Below are positions 33,396 through 41,287 of a stretch of 42,136 nucleotides of DNA, piece after piece. The translations under genes and the position numbers were made by a program. Each line of letters opens with the position of its first letter. The first letter of the stretch is position 1. The notes under the pieces were generated by a model, which was not told the origin of the DNA, made no database searches, and was given only the letters and a program-made list of their open reading frames with translations. The stretch comes from Tissierellia bacterium (lineage in GTDB: Bacteria; Bacillota; Clostridia; Tissierellales; Peptoniphilaceae). The DNA lies in contig JAUNVD010000016.1 in the NCBI GenBank assembly GCA_030537855.1, forward strand, positions 1 through 42,136. The letters are read 5' to 3'.

Positions 33396-34433
33396 ATGAA
33401 AAAGAAAGTGACAAAGGTTTTAGCAGGTTTATTAGTTTTAGTACTACTACTAAGTGGTTGTAGTGGAAATAATGGTGGCAATAATAGTAAAAATAATGAA
33501 GCTCTAAACAATGAAAATGGTGTAGAAAATCAAGGGGAGCAACAGGAAGAAGTAAAATCTTATAAAGTTGGGATTGTTCAATATATGGATCATGTCTCTT
33601 TAGAAGCAGCTCGTCAAGGATTTGAAGATGAAATCAAAAAAAGCGGATTAGATGTTACTTTTGATTACCAAAATGCCAATGGAGATGCAGCATTGACAAC
33701 CCAAATTCCACAAAAATTTGTTGGGGATAAAGTGGATTTAATTTATACGATAGCAACTCCAGCTGCACAGGGTGCATTAAATGTAACTACGGATATTCCA
33801 ATTCTATTTGCAGCAGTTACAGACCCTCTAGGAGCAGAATTAGTAGATGATTTAGCTCAACCTTCAGGTAATGTTACTGGTGTTATAGATTATATGAATC
33901 CAAAAACACAAATAGAAAGTTTCTTAAAAATCTATCCAGATGTAAAAACTTTTGGTGTTATTTATAATACAGGAGAACAAAATTCTCGTACACAATTAGA
34001 AGAATTGGAAAAAGTTGCTAATGAAATGGGATTAGAAATAAAAGCAATGGGAATTTCATCTGTGAATGATATTCCACCAACGGTTACTTCCTTAAAAGGT
34101 TCTATGGATGCATTTTTTGCAATGACAGATAATACTGTAGCAAGTGGAGCTTCTTTAGTTGCTAAAGAACTAAGAGATGCGAAAATTCCAAGTTTGTCAG
34201 CTGAAGAAGGACAAGTAAAAAGTGGTTTACTTTTAAGTGAAGGGGTAGACTATTATGAACAAGGAGTCCAAGCTGCAAAAATGGCGATAAAAATATTAGA
34301 AGGAACAGCAATTTCAGAAATACCAGTAGAAGAGCCAGAGAAATTGGTAAAAGTTGTAAATGAAGAAACTGCTGAGATTTTAGGTCTTGATTTAACAGAT
34401 CCGAACTTTGAAAATGCCGAAAAGGTAAAATAA
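33396..34433 (+). CDS. ABC transporter substrate-binding lipoprotein, TrpX-like (copy 1)
   Basis: A 345-residue binding protein of the TrpX/YtrX-like ABC family (the ABC substrate-binding PF04392 type) linked to aromatic amino acid uptake. The signal peptide ends LSGC (Cys23), followed by an Asn/Glu-rich linker (about 25-50). The mature domain has KVGIVQYMDHVSLEAARQGF, IATPAAQGAL, PILFAAVTDPLGAELV and GNVTGVIDY. It is paralogous to the next binding protein, with the same segments in the same order. It has its own T-box, and no permease gene directly follows it. Confidence 0.88.
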   Translation: MKKKVTKVLAGLLVLVLLLSGCSGNNGGNNSKNNEALNNENGVENQGEQQEEVKSYKVGIVQYMDHVSLEAARQGFEDEIKKSGLDVTFDYQNANGDAALTTQIPQKFVGDKVDLIYTIATPAAQGALNVTTDIPILFAAVTDPLGAELVDDLAQPSGNVTGVIDYMNPKTQIESFLKIYPDVKTFGVIYNTGEQNSRTQLEELEKVANEMGLEIKAMGISSVNDIPPTVTSLKGSMDAFFAMTDNTVASGASLVAKELRDAKIPSLSAEEGQVKSGLLLSEGVDYYEQGVQAAKMAIKILEGTAISEIPVEEPEKLVKVVNEETAEILGLDLTDPNFENAEKVK

Positions 34434-34477
34434 TTTTATTAAATTTTGAAAATTTTTAGATTTTTTTCATTTTATAC

Positions 34478-34506
34478 TTGACTTACGGGGAAATATGATT
34501 TATATT
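34478..34506 (+). promoter_or_regulatory. Promoter of the second binding-protein T-box
   Basis: TTGACT and TATATT are 17 bases apart, upstream of the second leader. No clear terminator separates this from copy 1; only T-rich DNA lies between. Confidence 0.8.
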
Positions 34507-34512
34507 AATTAC

Positions 34513-34777
34513 TAACATAAAAAGCGCAAAAGAGAAAAAAGAAGTGATCATTCATTTTCAGAGAGTTTTCGGTTGGTGGAAGAAAACATTGAACCACTTT
34601 ACATACACTCTTTAGCTTATTTGTTGAAATTTAGTAGGCAAATACGGAGTCCCCCGTTATCTTAGGATAGGAATTCATGTTGATTCCGAAAGAGGTAATT
34701 CATTAGAATTATGAAAATGGGTGGTACCACGTAAGTCAAGTCTTTCGTCCCTAGTTGGGAGGAGAGACTTTTTTTAT
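34513..34777 (+). promoter_or_regulatory. T-box riboswitch, tyrosine (UAC) specifier
   Basis: The T-box GGGTGGTACCACG (34719-34731), F-box CCCCCGTTA and a terminator (AAGTCTTTCGTCCC pairing with GGGAGGAGAGACTT, then seven T) are clear. In Stem I AAAGAG (34529-34534) pairs with CTCTTT (34608-34613) and AAGTG (34542-34546) with CACTT (34595-34599). The loop strand between them, TACATACA, has the same four-three-one layout as the methionine leader and places TAC at 34604-34606, followed by A. Tyrosine is the reading; CAT or ACA are less well placed. Confidence 0.88.
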
Positions 34778-34796
34778 TACAAAAAAGGAGAATAGA

Positions 34797-35861
34797 ATGA
34801 AAAGATTAGGTGGAAAAGGAATAATTATTATTTTATTGGTTAGTTTATTGTTAGTTGGTTGTGGTGGCGGAAATAATAAAGCTGCTAATGAGGGAAATGA
34901 AAATACATCTAACAATACGGTAAACACGGAAAATGGAAATAATGAAGCGGAAGCTTCTGAAGAAAATGTACAAGTAAAAATTGGTATTTTACAATTAGCA
35001 GAACATATTGCATTAGATCGAGCTAGAGAAGGGTTTGAAGAAGAATTAAAATCTCAAGGAATAGATGCTGGTATTGATTTAGTTAACGCTCAAGGAGATT
35101 TAAGTTTAACTTCTACTGCTCCGAAAAAATTTATTGAAAGTGACGTAGATATTATTTATGCAATAGCTACTCCTGCAGCACAAGGTGCATTAAATGCCAT
35201 TGGGGATAAGGATATTCCACTAATTTTTAATGCAGTAACAGATCCTGTAGCAGCAGGACTTGTTGAAAGTATGGAAAAACCTGGTGGTAATGTTACGGGA
35301 GTATCTGATTACTTTTCAACAGAGGAACAATTAGATGGTTTTATGAAAGCATTCCCTGAGATGAAGACTATTGGAGTACTTTACTCTACAGACGAAGCAA
35401 ATTCTCAAGTTCAAGTGGATGAATTAAAAGAGTTAACGGAGAAAAAAGGGTTGAAACTTGAAACTGTTGGAGTTAGTTCAGTTAATGATGTTCCAACTGC
35501 AATGACATCCTTAGTAAATAAAATTGACGGATTTTTCTGTATCACCGATAACCTAGCTGCAAATTCTGCAACTATTATTGGAGATATGCTTGCAGAGAAA
35601 AAGATTCCATCTTTTGCAGCTGAACAAGGACCAGTGGAGATGGGACTTTTAATGACAGATGGTGTGGATTATAAAGCCCTTGGTCATGAAGCAGGAAAGA
35701 TTGCAGCAAAAATGATTAAAGATAAAACCCCAGCAGGTGAGATACCTGTATTACGAGCTACAGAATCAAAAAAAGTAGTGAATGAATCTGTGGCAGAACG
35801 TATGGAATTAGATATTAATTCTGACATCTTTGAAGGTGCGGAAAAAGTAAAACTAAAATAA
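34797..35861 (+). CDS. ABC transporter substrate-binding lipoprotein, TrpX-like (copy 2)
   Basis: A 354-residue paralogue of the preceding binding protein. The lipoprotein signal ends LVGC (Cys22) and is followed by an Asn/Glu-rich linker. The domain has KIGILQLAEHIALDRAREGF, IATPAAQGALNAIGD and GNVTGVSDY, matching copy 1. I chose ATG 34797, six bases after AAGGAG; a longer reading frame would start inside the T-box terminator. It is followed 13 bases later by the permease and then the ATPase, so this copy heads the transporter operon. Confidence 0.9.
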   Translation: MKRLGGKGIIIILLVSLLLVGCGGGNNKAANEGNENTSNNTVNTENGNNEAEASEENVQVKIGILQLAEHIALDRAREGFEEELKSQGIDAGIDLVNAQGDLSLTSTAPKKFIESDVDIIYAIATPAAQGALNAIGDKDIPLIFNAVTDPVAAGLVESMEKPGGNVTGVSDYFSTEEQLDGFMKAFPEMKTIGVLYSTDEANSQVQVDELKELTEKKGLKLETVGVSSVNDVPTAMTSLVNKIDGFFCITDNLAANSATIIGDMLAEKKIPSFAAEQGPVEMGLLMTDGVDYKALGHEAGKIAAKMIKDKTPAGEIPVLRATESKKVVNESVAERMELDINSDIFEGAEKVKLK

Positions 35862-35874
35862 AGTGAGGTAGAAA

Positions 35875-36786
35875 ATGGGAGCGGGTATATTAGCATTTGG
35901 ACCTATTTTATTAGTGTCAGTGGAGCAAGGATTTGTTTTTTCCTTGCTTGCCATTGGCGTAATGTTAACATTTAAAATTCTAGATATTGCTGATTTGTCG
36001 GTTGAAGGAACATTTCCCCTAGGGGCCTTTGTATTTGCGAAAATGATTACACAAGGATTATCACCAGGTATTGGCATGGCACTAGGCTTTCTTGCCGGTT
36101 GTCTTGCAGGTTCCTTAACATATTTTTTATATAAAAAAGTGCATATTGCTGCATTACTATCTGGAATTTTGACGATGACTATTTTGCACACTGCAAATTT
36201 AAGAATTACAGGAAAAAGTAATGTACCCCTTCTTAATTTTCCGAATATATTTGATTATTTTGGAGGAAAGAATAAATTAATAATTTTATTTGCTATAGCT
36301 TTAGTTATTAAATTATTGTTAGATTGGTTTTTTAAAACAGAAAAAGGCTATCTTCTTACAGTAACAGGAGACAATGAAAAGTTAGTAAGGGCTTTAGGAG
36401 AAAATCCAAATAAATATACATTTTTAGGACTTGTATTATCCAATGGTTTAGTATCATTATCAGGTTCGTTAATGGCACAGTTCCAAGGATATATTGATAT
36501 TACAATGGGACAAAGTATGATAGTTACAGCACTTGCTAGTATTATAATAGGGGATACTTTACTAAAAAATAGTAAAAAATTAAGATTAACCACAAGGGCA
36601 ATCTTAGGTGCAATTATTTATAGAATTATATATGGTATTGCCTTACACATTGGTTTAAATCCTGATGATTTAAAAGCAATTACTGCATTTATTGTAATTA
36701 TTTTTATTGCTTATAATAATATTACTGCATTTCGTACAGGACAAAAACAAATTAAGAAAGGAAAGAGAGAATATGCTAAGAATTAA
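35875..36786 (+). CDS. ABC transporter permease, TrpY-like
   Basis: A 303-residue permease related to branched-chain amino acid permeases, with about 8 membrane segments. LLAIGVMLTFKILDIADLSVEGTF (shown in two parts: LLAIGVMLTF and ILDIADLSVEGTFPLGA) and the ALGENPNKYTFLGLVLSNGL segment are typical of TrpY-type proteins. It has a GTGAGGTAG ribosome binding site 6 bases before the ATG. It overlaps the ATPase gene by 14 bases and should serve both binding proteins. Confidence 0.9.
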   Translation: MGAGILAFGPILLVSVEQGFVFSLLAIGVMLTFKILDIADLSVEGTFPLGAFVFAKMITQGLSPGIGMALGFLAGCLAGSLTYFLYKKVHIAALLSGILTMTILHTANLRITGKSNVPLLNFPNIFDYFGGKNKLIILFAIALVIKLLLDWFFKTEKGYLLTVTGDNEKLVRALGENPNKYTFLGLVLSNGLVSLSGSLMAQFQGYIDITMGQSMIVTALASIIIGDTLLKNSKKLRLTTRAILGAIIYRIIYGIALHIGLNPDDLKAITAFIVIIFIAYNNITAFRTGQKQIKKGKREYAKN

Positions 36787-37558
36787 AGGACTAAGTAAGA
36801 CCTTTTACCCTGGGACTCCAGAAGAAAATATTGTATTTCAAAATTTTTCTTTAGATATAGAAGATCATACTTGTACAGCAATTTTAGGACCTAATGGTTG
36901 TGGAAAATCGACTCTTTTTCAAATGATATCAGGAAGTCTTGTACAAGATGATGGAAGTATAGAACTTGATGATTTTCTGTTAACAGATTTGCCTGAAGAA
37001 AAAAGGGCAAAATATATCGGGAAAGTTTCCCAAGATCCCTCTATGGGAGTATCCCCAAGTTTAAGTATTTTGGAAAATATGTCCATAGCTATGAAAAAGG
37101 GAGAACCATTTTCTTTTAAAAAACTTTTGAAGAAACAGGATCTTAATTTTATTGTAGCAAAATTAAAAGAGTTGAACCTTGGATTAGAAGATAAATTAAA
37201 TACAGAAGTGAAATTCTTGTCTGGAGGCCAAAGACAATCTTTAAGTCTTCTTATGGCCACCTTACGAACACCTAGAATTTTACTTTTAGATGAACATACG
37301 GCGGCTTTAGATCCAAAGACAAGTCGTTTAATTATGGAAAAAACAAAAGATTTTATTCAAAGAGACGGACTAACAACCCTTATGATAACCCATAATTTAA
37401 AAAATGCCATTGATTATGGAGATCGTATCATAATGTTAAATGAAGGTCAGATTGCTTTAGATGTTGATGCTAATTCTATTCGTGAAGACGAATTATTAAA
37501 ACTTTACAATGAACAAGTAGAACAGTCTTTACGTAGTGAATTTCTACAAGCTGTTTAA
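36773..37558 (+). CDS. ABC transporter ATPase, TrpZ-like
   Basis: The 261-residue ATPase of this importer. Walker A is LGPNGCGKSTLF (about 39-50), the signature is LSGGQRQSLSLLMA (about 143-156), Walker B is ILLLDEHTAALDP and the switch His is in MITHNLKNAID. The DEHTAALDP form is usual for TrpZ-type ATPases. I chose ATG 36773, after GAAAGAGAG; an upstream frame from 36707 runs inside the permease gene. Its stop overlaps the stop of the convergent galU, with no terminator between. Confidence 0.92.
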   Translation: MLRIKGLSKTFYPGTPEENIVFQNFSLDIEDHTCTAILGPNGCGKSTLFQMISGSLVQDDGSIELDDFLLTDLPEEKRAKYIGKVSQDPSMGVSPSLSILENMSIAMKKGEPFSFKKLLKKQDLNFIVAKLKELNLGLEDKLNTEVKFLSGGQRQSLSLLMATLRTPRILLLDEHTAALDPKTSRLIMEKTKDFIQRDGLTTLMITHNLKNAIDYGDRIIMLNEGQIALDVDANSIREDELLKLYNEQVEQSLRSEFLQAV

Positions 37559-38358
37559 AGAAATAATTTCTGAATATAATTTTTTACATCATCATGATAT
37601 TTTTCATGATGATAGGCTATGTCTAGAGTTCCTAAGATATAGCCTATTTTTGACCCTACATCAAATCTTTTTCCTTGAATAAAAACTCCTGTGATATTTT
37701 GTATTTCTAAAAGTTTTTGTAAACCATCGGTTAATTGTATTTCATTATGATAACCAGCCTCTAGTGTTTCTAAAATAGGAAAAATTTCAGGGGTAAGAAT
37801 ATATCTTCCAATAGAAGCAATCGTACTAGGAGCTTCTTGAGGACTTGGTTTTTCAATGATAGATTTAATATTGATAAATGAATCAGTCTTTTCCCCTTGG
37901 ACAATTCCATAAGCAGAAACTTCTTCTCTTTTTACTTTAGTAACACCAAGAATAGAATGATTCTTTATTTGAAATACATCAATCAATTGTTTTAATATAG
38001 GGTTGCTATGAACAAAAATTTCATCTCCTAAAAGGAGGGCAAAAGGTTCTTTTCCTATCCCTTCTTTTCCTAAAGAAACAGCATGCCCTAGTCCTAAAGG
38101 TTCTTTTTGTTCAATAAAATGTATCTTTACAGAATGTTCTTTAGTTATATTAGACGAAAAATACTTGATAATAGTATCTTTATCTCTTCCAATAATCATA
38201 TAGATATCTTTGATTCCTGAATTTATACATTCGTCTACAATATACTGTAGAATTGGTTTATCAATAATAGGGAGCATTTCTTTTGGTAATGATTTTGTAA
38301 CTGGTAAAAAACGAGTACCTAGTCCTGCTGCTGGAATCATTGCTTTTGTAATATTCAT
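37555..38358 (-). CDS. galU: UTP--glucose-1-phosphate uridylyltransferase GalU
   Basis: GalU makes UDP-glucose from UTP and glucose-1-phosphate for glycans and glycolipids. The nucleotide loop PAAGLGTRFLPVTKSLPKEM (about 9-28), the substrate-binding IEQKEPLGLGHAV and IEKPSPQEAPS, and the C-terminal RFDVGSKIGYI are all present. The 267-residue length is typical of short GalU. I chose the ATG at 38358 because AGAGGTGG precedes it; a longer frame to 38394 would extend through the promoter. Confidence 0.95.
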   Translation of the reverse strand: MNITKAMIPAAGLGTRFLPVTKSLPKEMLPIIDKPILQYIVDECINSGIKDIYMIIGRDKDTIIKYFSSNITKEHSVKIHFIEQKEPLGLGHAVSLGKEGIGKEPFALLLGDEIFVHSNPILKQLIDVFQIKNHSILGVTKVKREEVSAYGIVQGEKTDSFINIKSIIEKPSPQEAPSTIASIGRYILTPEIFPILETLEAGYHNEIQLTDGLQKLLEIQNITGVFIQGKRFDVGSKIGYILGTLDIAYHHEKYHDDVKNYIQKLFL

Positions 38359-38377
38359 AATCCACCTCTTTGGGTAT

Positions 38378-38388
38378 ATTATAACATA
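38378..38388 (-). promoter_or_regulatory. Extended -10 promoter of galU
   Basis: On the minus strand this reads TATGTTATAAT, the same 11-mer as at murC and the sirtuin-like gene, about 20 bases before the galU ATG. No good -35 is seen. Confidence 0.65.
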
Positions 38389-38417
38389 AGTCAATGAAGA
38401 ATTAGGAAGGAGTAGGT

Positions 38418-38894
38418 ATGTCAGTTTATGATTTTACTGTAAAAGATTTTAATGGGGAAGATATTTCACTAGAAAAATATAAACAGAAAGTTTTACTAAT
38501 CGTTAACACTGCTAGTAAATGTGGATTTACCCATCAATATGAAGGTTTACAAAGACTATACGAGAAATTTAAAGATAGGGGATTTGAAGTATTGGCCTTT
38601 CCTTGTAATCAATTTTTACATCAAGAACCAAAGGATAATAAAGAGATCCAAAGTTTTTGTGCAGTAAATTTTGGGATTTCATTTCCCGTCCTAGGAAAAA
38701 TAAAAGTAAATGGTAAGGATGCAGAACCATTATATGAGTATTTGAAGAAGGGAACCGACGGAAAGAGAATTTCTTGGAACTTCAATAAATTCTTAGTCAA
38801 TAAAAAGGGTGAGCCAATAAAACACTATGGTTCAAAAGTAAAACCTATGGATTTAGAAGAAGATATCTTGAAACTTCTAGAAGAATCATGTTAA
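38418..38894 (+). CDS. Glutathione peroxidase family protein (Cys type)
   Basis: A 158-residue thiol peroxidase that reduces peroxides, in bacteria usually with thioredoxin. The catalytic cysteine is C35 in NTASKCGFTHQYEGL, encoded by TGT and not selenocysteine TGA. The remaining active-site residues are in AFPCNQFLHQEP (Gln, and a possible resolving Cys) and ISWNFNKFLV (Trp, Asn). FLHQEP replaces the more common FGGQEP. An AGGAAGGAG site precedes the ATG. The gene is divergent from galU and probably protects an anaerobe from oxygen stress. Confidence 0.93.
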   Translation: MSVYDFTVKDFNGEDISLEKYKQKVLLIVNTASKCGFTHQYEGLQRLYEKFKDRGFEVLAFPCNQFLHQEPKDNKEIQSFCAVNFGISFPVLGKIKVNGKDAEPLYEYLKKGTDGKRISWNFNKFLVNKKGEPIKHYGSKVKPMDLEEDILKLLEESC

Positions 38895-38942
38895 AAGAAT
38901 GTACTGTAGTTATGGAAAAAGGATTATAAAATTAATAAAATG

Positions 38943-38972
38943 AAAGCACGCTTTAAAAAAAGCGTGCTTTTC
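38943..38972. terminator. Bidirectional terminator between glutathione peroxidase and M17 peptidase
   Basis: AAAGCACGCTT (38943-38953) pairs perfectly with AAGCGTGCTTT (38960-38970). The loop is A-rich. T runs on both sides are short, but its position between convergent genes supports the call. Confidence 0.8.
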
Positions 38973-38975
38973 ATC

Positions 38976-40403
38976 TTAAAATTTTGCTGTTTTAACAAAG
39001 TGGTATAAAGTTTTTACATGAGTTCCTGTTCCACCTTTAGGGAGTGAACCAATTTGACGATCTAACCAAGCAGTTCCTGCTATATCCATATGAACCCATG
39101 GAATTTCTTCCACGAAGTTTTCTAAAAATAAACCTGCAGTAATTGTCCCTGCCCCCATGATTTTACTAGTATTGTATATATCCGCCACTTCTGATTTAAT
39201 ATATTTTTTATATCCTTTAAAGTTTGGTAATTCCCAAATAGGTTCGTCTGAAATATTTGCAGCTCTTTGCACTTTTTCTAATAGTTCTTTATTATTTGTA
39301 ACAACACCAGAAGCCAAGTCTCCAAGAGCTACGATACAAGCTCCTGTTAAAGTTGCTAAATCAATAATACAATCTGGTTTAAATTCTGTTGCCATATAGT
39401 ATAGGGAATCGGCTAAAGTAATACGCCCTTCTGCATCAGTATTTCCAACTTCAATGGTTTTTCCTGATAAGGAACCGATAATATCTCCTGTATGATAAGC
39501 TTTACCGGAAATCATATTTTCACAAAGTGCAGCAACACCAATAACATTTTTGTCTAATTTATTTTTAGCAATGGCTTCAATTGCTCCAATAACGGTAGCA
39601 GAACCTGCCATATCACTTTGCATGGTTGCCATGCCTTTAGGAGGTTTGATACAATATCCTCCAGAATCATACGTTAATCCTTTACCAACAAATCCAATTT
39701 TTTTATCAGAATTAGGATTTCCATAATATTCCATGATAAGGAATTTTGGTTCCTTATCAGATCCTTTTGCAACAGATAAAAAAGCCTCCATTTTTAACTC
39801 TTTGATCTTTGCTTCATCAAAGATAGTTACTTTAACTCCTAAAGGTTCTAATACCTCTTTGGCATAATTTGAAACCTCTGTAGGACCCATATCCACTGCC
39901 GGTGTATTGACAAGGTCTCTTGTATGAAAAATTGCTTCGTTAAGAACCAAGGCCTCATCTACACCTTCTTGTAAAATATCCTCTTTATCTTCAGGAACAT
40001 TAAAATTAACATTTTGTAAAGAAGGTGCATCTTCTTTTTTTAAATATCTGTCAAATTTATATTCTATTTGAGAAAAGCCTTCCACCATAGCACGAATGGT
40101 ACGTCGTTTACAAATTCCTTCATAGGAAATAAAATCCATAGTTAAAGCTTCTAAACCTTCTTTTTTTCCAAGCTTTGCTAAATTAAAACATAGGTCTTTT
40201 AATAGAACTAAATCAAATTCCTCTTTTTTTCCTAAGCCTGCATATATTTTAGGATGCTCCCCATAAAGTACTGGGTAAACTTCTCCACCTTTACCTGTAA
40301 AAACTTTACGATTATACAAATCTTTTTCAAAATCATCTTTTGTTTCTTTCTCCCAACGAAAGCTTACTGGGAGTCCATTACTTTTATTTAAAGTAAATTT
40401 CAT
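38976..40403 (-). CDS. Leucyl aminopeptidase (M17 family)
   Basis: A cytosolic two-metal aminopeptidase. The N-terminal domain (about 1-165) is followed by the catalytic domain with VGKGLTYDSGGYCIKPP (metal and catalytic Lys, Asp), DMAGSATVIGAIEA, and the family signature NTDAEGRITLADSLYY (about 327-342). The 475-residue length fits. I chose the ATG at 40403, eight bases after AGGAAAG; the in-frame GTG at 40412 abuts that site. It is convergent with the peroxidase gene and divergent from the two-component system. Confidence 0.95.
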   Translation of the reverse strand: MKFTLNKSNGLPVSFRWEKETKDDFEKDLYNRKVFTGKGGEVYPVLYGEHPKIYAGLGKKEEFDLVLLKDLCFNLAKLGKKEGLEALTMDFISYEGICKRRTIRAMVEGFSQIEYKFDRYLKKEDAPSLQNVNFNVPEDKEDILQEGVDEALVLNEAIFHTRDLVNTPAVDMGPTEVSNYAKEVLEPLGVKVTIFDEAKIKELKMEAFLSVAKGSDKEPKFLIMEYYGNPNSDKKIGFVGKGLTYDSGGYCIKPPKGMATMQSDMAGSATVIGAIEAIAKNKLDKNVIGVAALCENMISGKAYHTGDIIGSLSGKTIEVGNTDAEGRITLADSLYYMATEFKPDCIIDLATLTGACIVALGDLASGVVTNNKELLEKVQRAANISDEPIWELPNFKGYKKYIKSEVADIYNTSKIMGAGTITAGLFLENFVEEIPWVHMDIAGTAWLDRQIGSLPKGGTGTHVKTLYHFVKTAKF

Positions 40404-40432
40404 TCTTATCACTTTCCTTTCTCTACGTCATT

Positions 40433-40443
40433 ATTATACCAAA
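40433..40443 (-). promoter_or_regulatory. Promoter of the M17 peptidase gene
   Basis: On the minus strand this reads TTTGGTATAAT, a perfect TATAAT with TGn extension. ATGAAA lies 17 bases upstream of it as a moderate -35. Confidence 0.65.
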
Positions 40444-40616
40444 GTTAGGATTTTCTTTCATGGTTTCTTTTTAATATTTATAAGATATCTTTAAGAAAGA
40501 TTCAGAATATTTTCTTTATAAGTTCATGAAATTTTAAATGAATGGTATGATAGAAGAAAAGTATGGGAAGAACTTTATATGTTTTAAATGCTTTAAAAAT
40601 AAAAGAGGTGAGTATC

Positions 40617-41285
40617 TTGGCTAAAATCCTGATTGTAGAAGATGATAAGAGAATTGGAAAAATTATAAAAGATTATCTTAAAAAAAATAATCATGAGATT
40701 GTAATGATTGAAGATGGGATGGATGTAATGTCAGAATTCATTTCTTATCGTCCTGATTTAATCCTTCTTGATCTTATGCTTCCAAATTTAGATGGATATA
40801 AAATTTGTGAACTTATTAGATCTATTAGTGATGTTCCTATTATTATGATAACTGCTAAGGGGGAAGAAATAGATAAATTAAAAGGCTATGAATGTGGAGC
40901 AGATGATTATGTTACAAAGCCTTTTAGCCCTAAGGTATTAGTTGCAAAGGTACATGCTATTTTAAAACGAGGAAGAAACAATGATCCTCTCAATTTTTTA
41001 CAATATGGAATCATCAACCTAGATATTTTAAAACGAGAAGTTTTTGTAGGAGAGAAAGAAATTCTTTTAACTTATAAGGAATTTGAATTATTAAAACTTT
41101 TTATGGAAAATCCAGGAATTGTTTTTAGTCGGAACCTACTTTTAGAAAGAGTTTGGGGATATGATTTTGAAGGTGGAACTAGGACTGTAGACACCCATAT
41201 AAAAACTTTAAGAAAAAAACTTGGAGAGGGAGGATCTTATATTATAACCATGATAAGGTCTGGATATAAATTTGAGGATAGATAA
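40617..41285 (+). CDS. OmpR/PhoB-family response regulator
   Basis: A 222-residue response regulator. The receiver domain (1-115) has the acidic pocket VEDD (8-10), the phosphorylated Asp52 in ILLDLMLPNLDGY and Lys101 in YVTKPFSP. The C-terminal winged helix (about 128-220) ends with RTVDTHIKTLRKKLG and IRSGYKFE. The start is TTG 40617, five bases after AGAGGTGAG; the frame can be read from ATG 40563, but that would add 18 residues not seen in the family. The kinase gene starts three bases after its stop, so they form one two-component system. Confidence 0.93.
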   Translation: MAKILIVEDDKRIGKIIKDYLKKNNHEIVMIEDGMDVMSEFISYRPDLILLDLMLPNLDGYKICELIRSISDVPIIMITAKGEEIDKLKGYECGADDYVTKPFSPKVLVAKVHAILKRGRNNDPLNFLQYGIINLDILKREVFVGEKEILLTYKEFELLKLFMENPGIVFSRNLLLERVWGYDFEGGTRTVDTHIKTLRKKLGEGGSYIITMIRSGYKFEDR

Positions 41286-41287
41286 CT

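Noticed and set aside
34755-34796. A longer N-terminus for the second TrpX-like protein starting in the T-box terminator
   Set aside because: It would translate the terminator stem and lose the signal peptide; ATG 34797 has the AAGGAG site and a lipoprotein signal.
38418-38894. Selenocysteine glutathione peroxidase
   Set aside because: The catalytic codon is TGT (Cys35), with no in-frame TGA.
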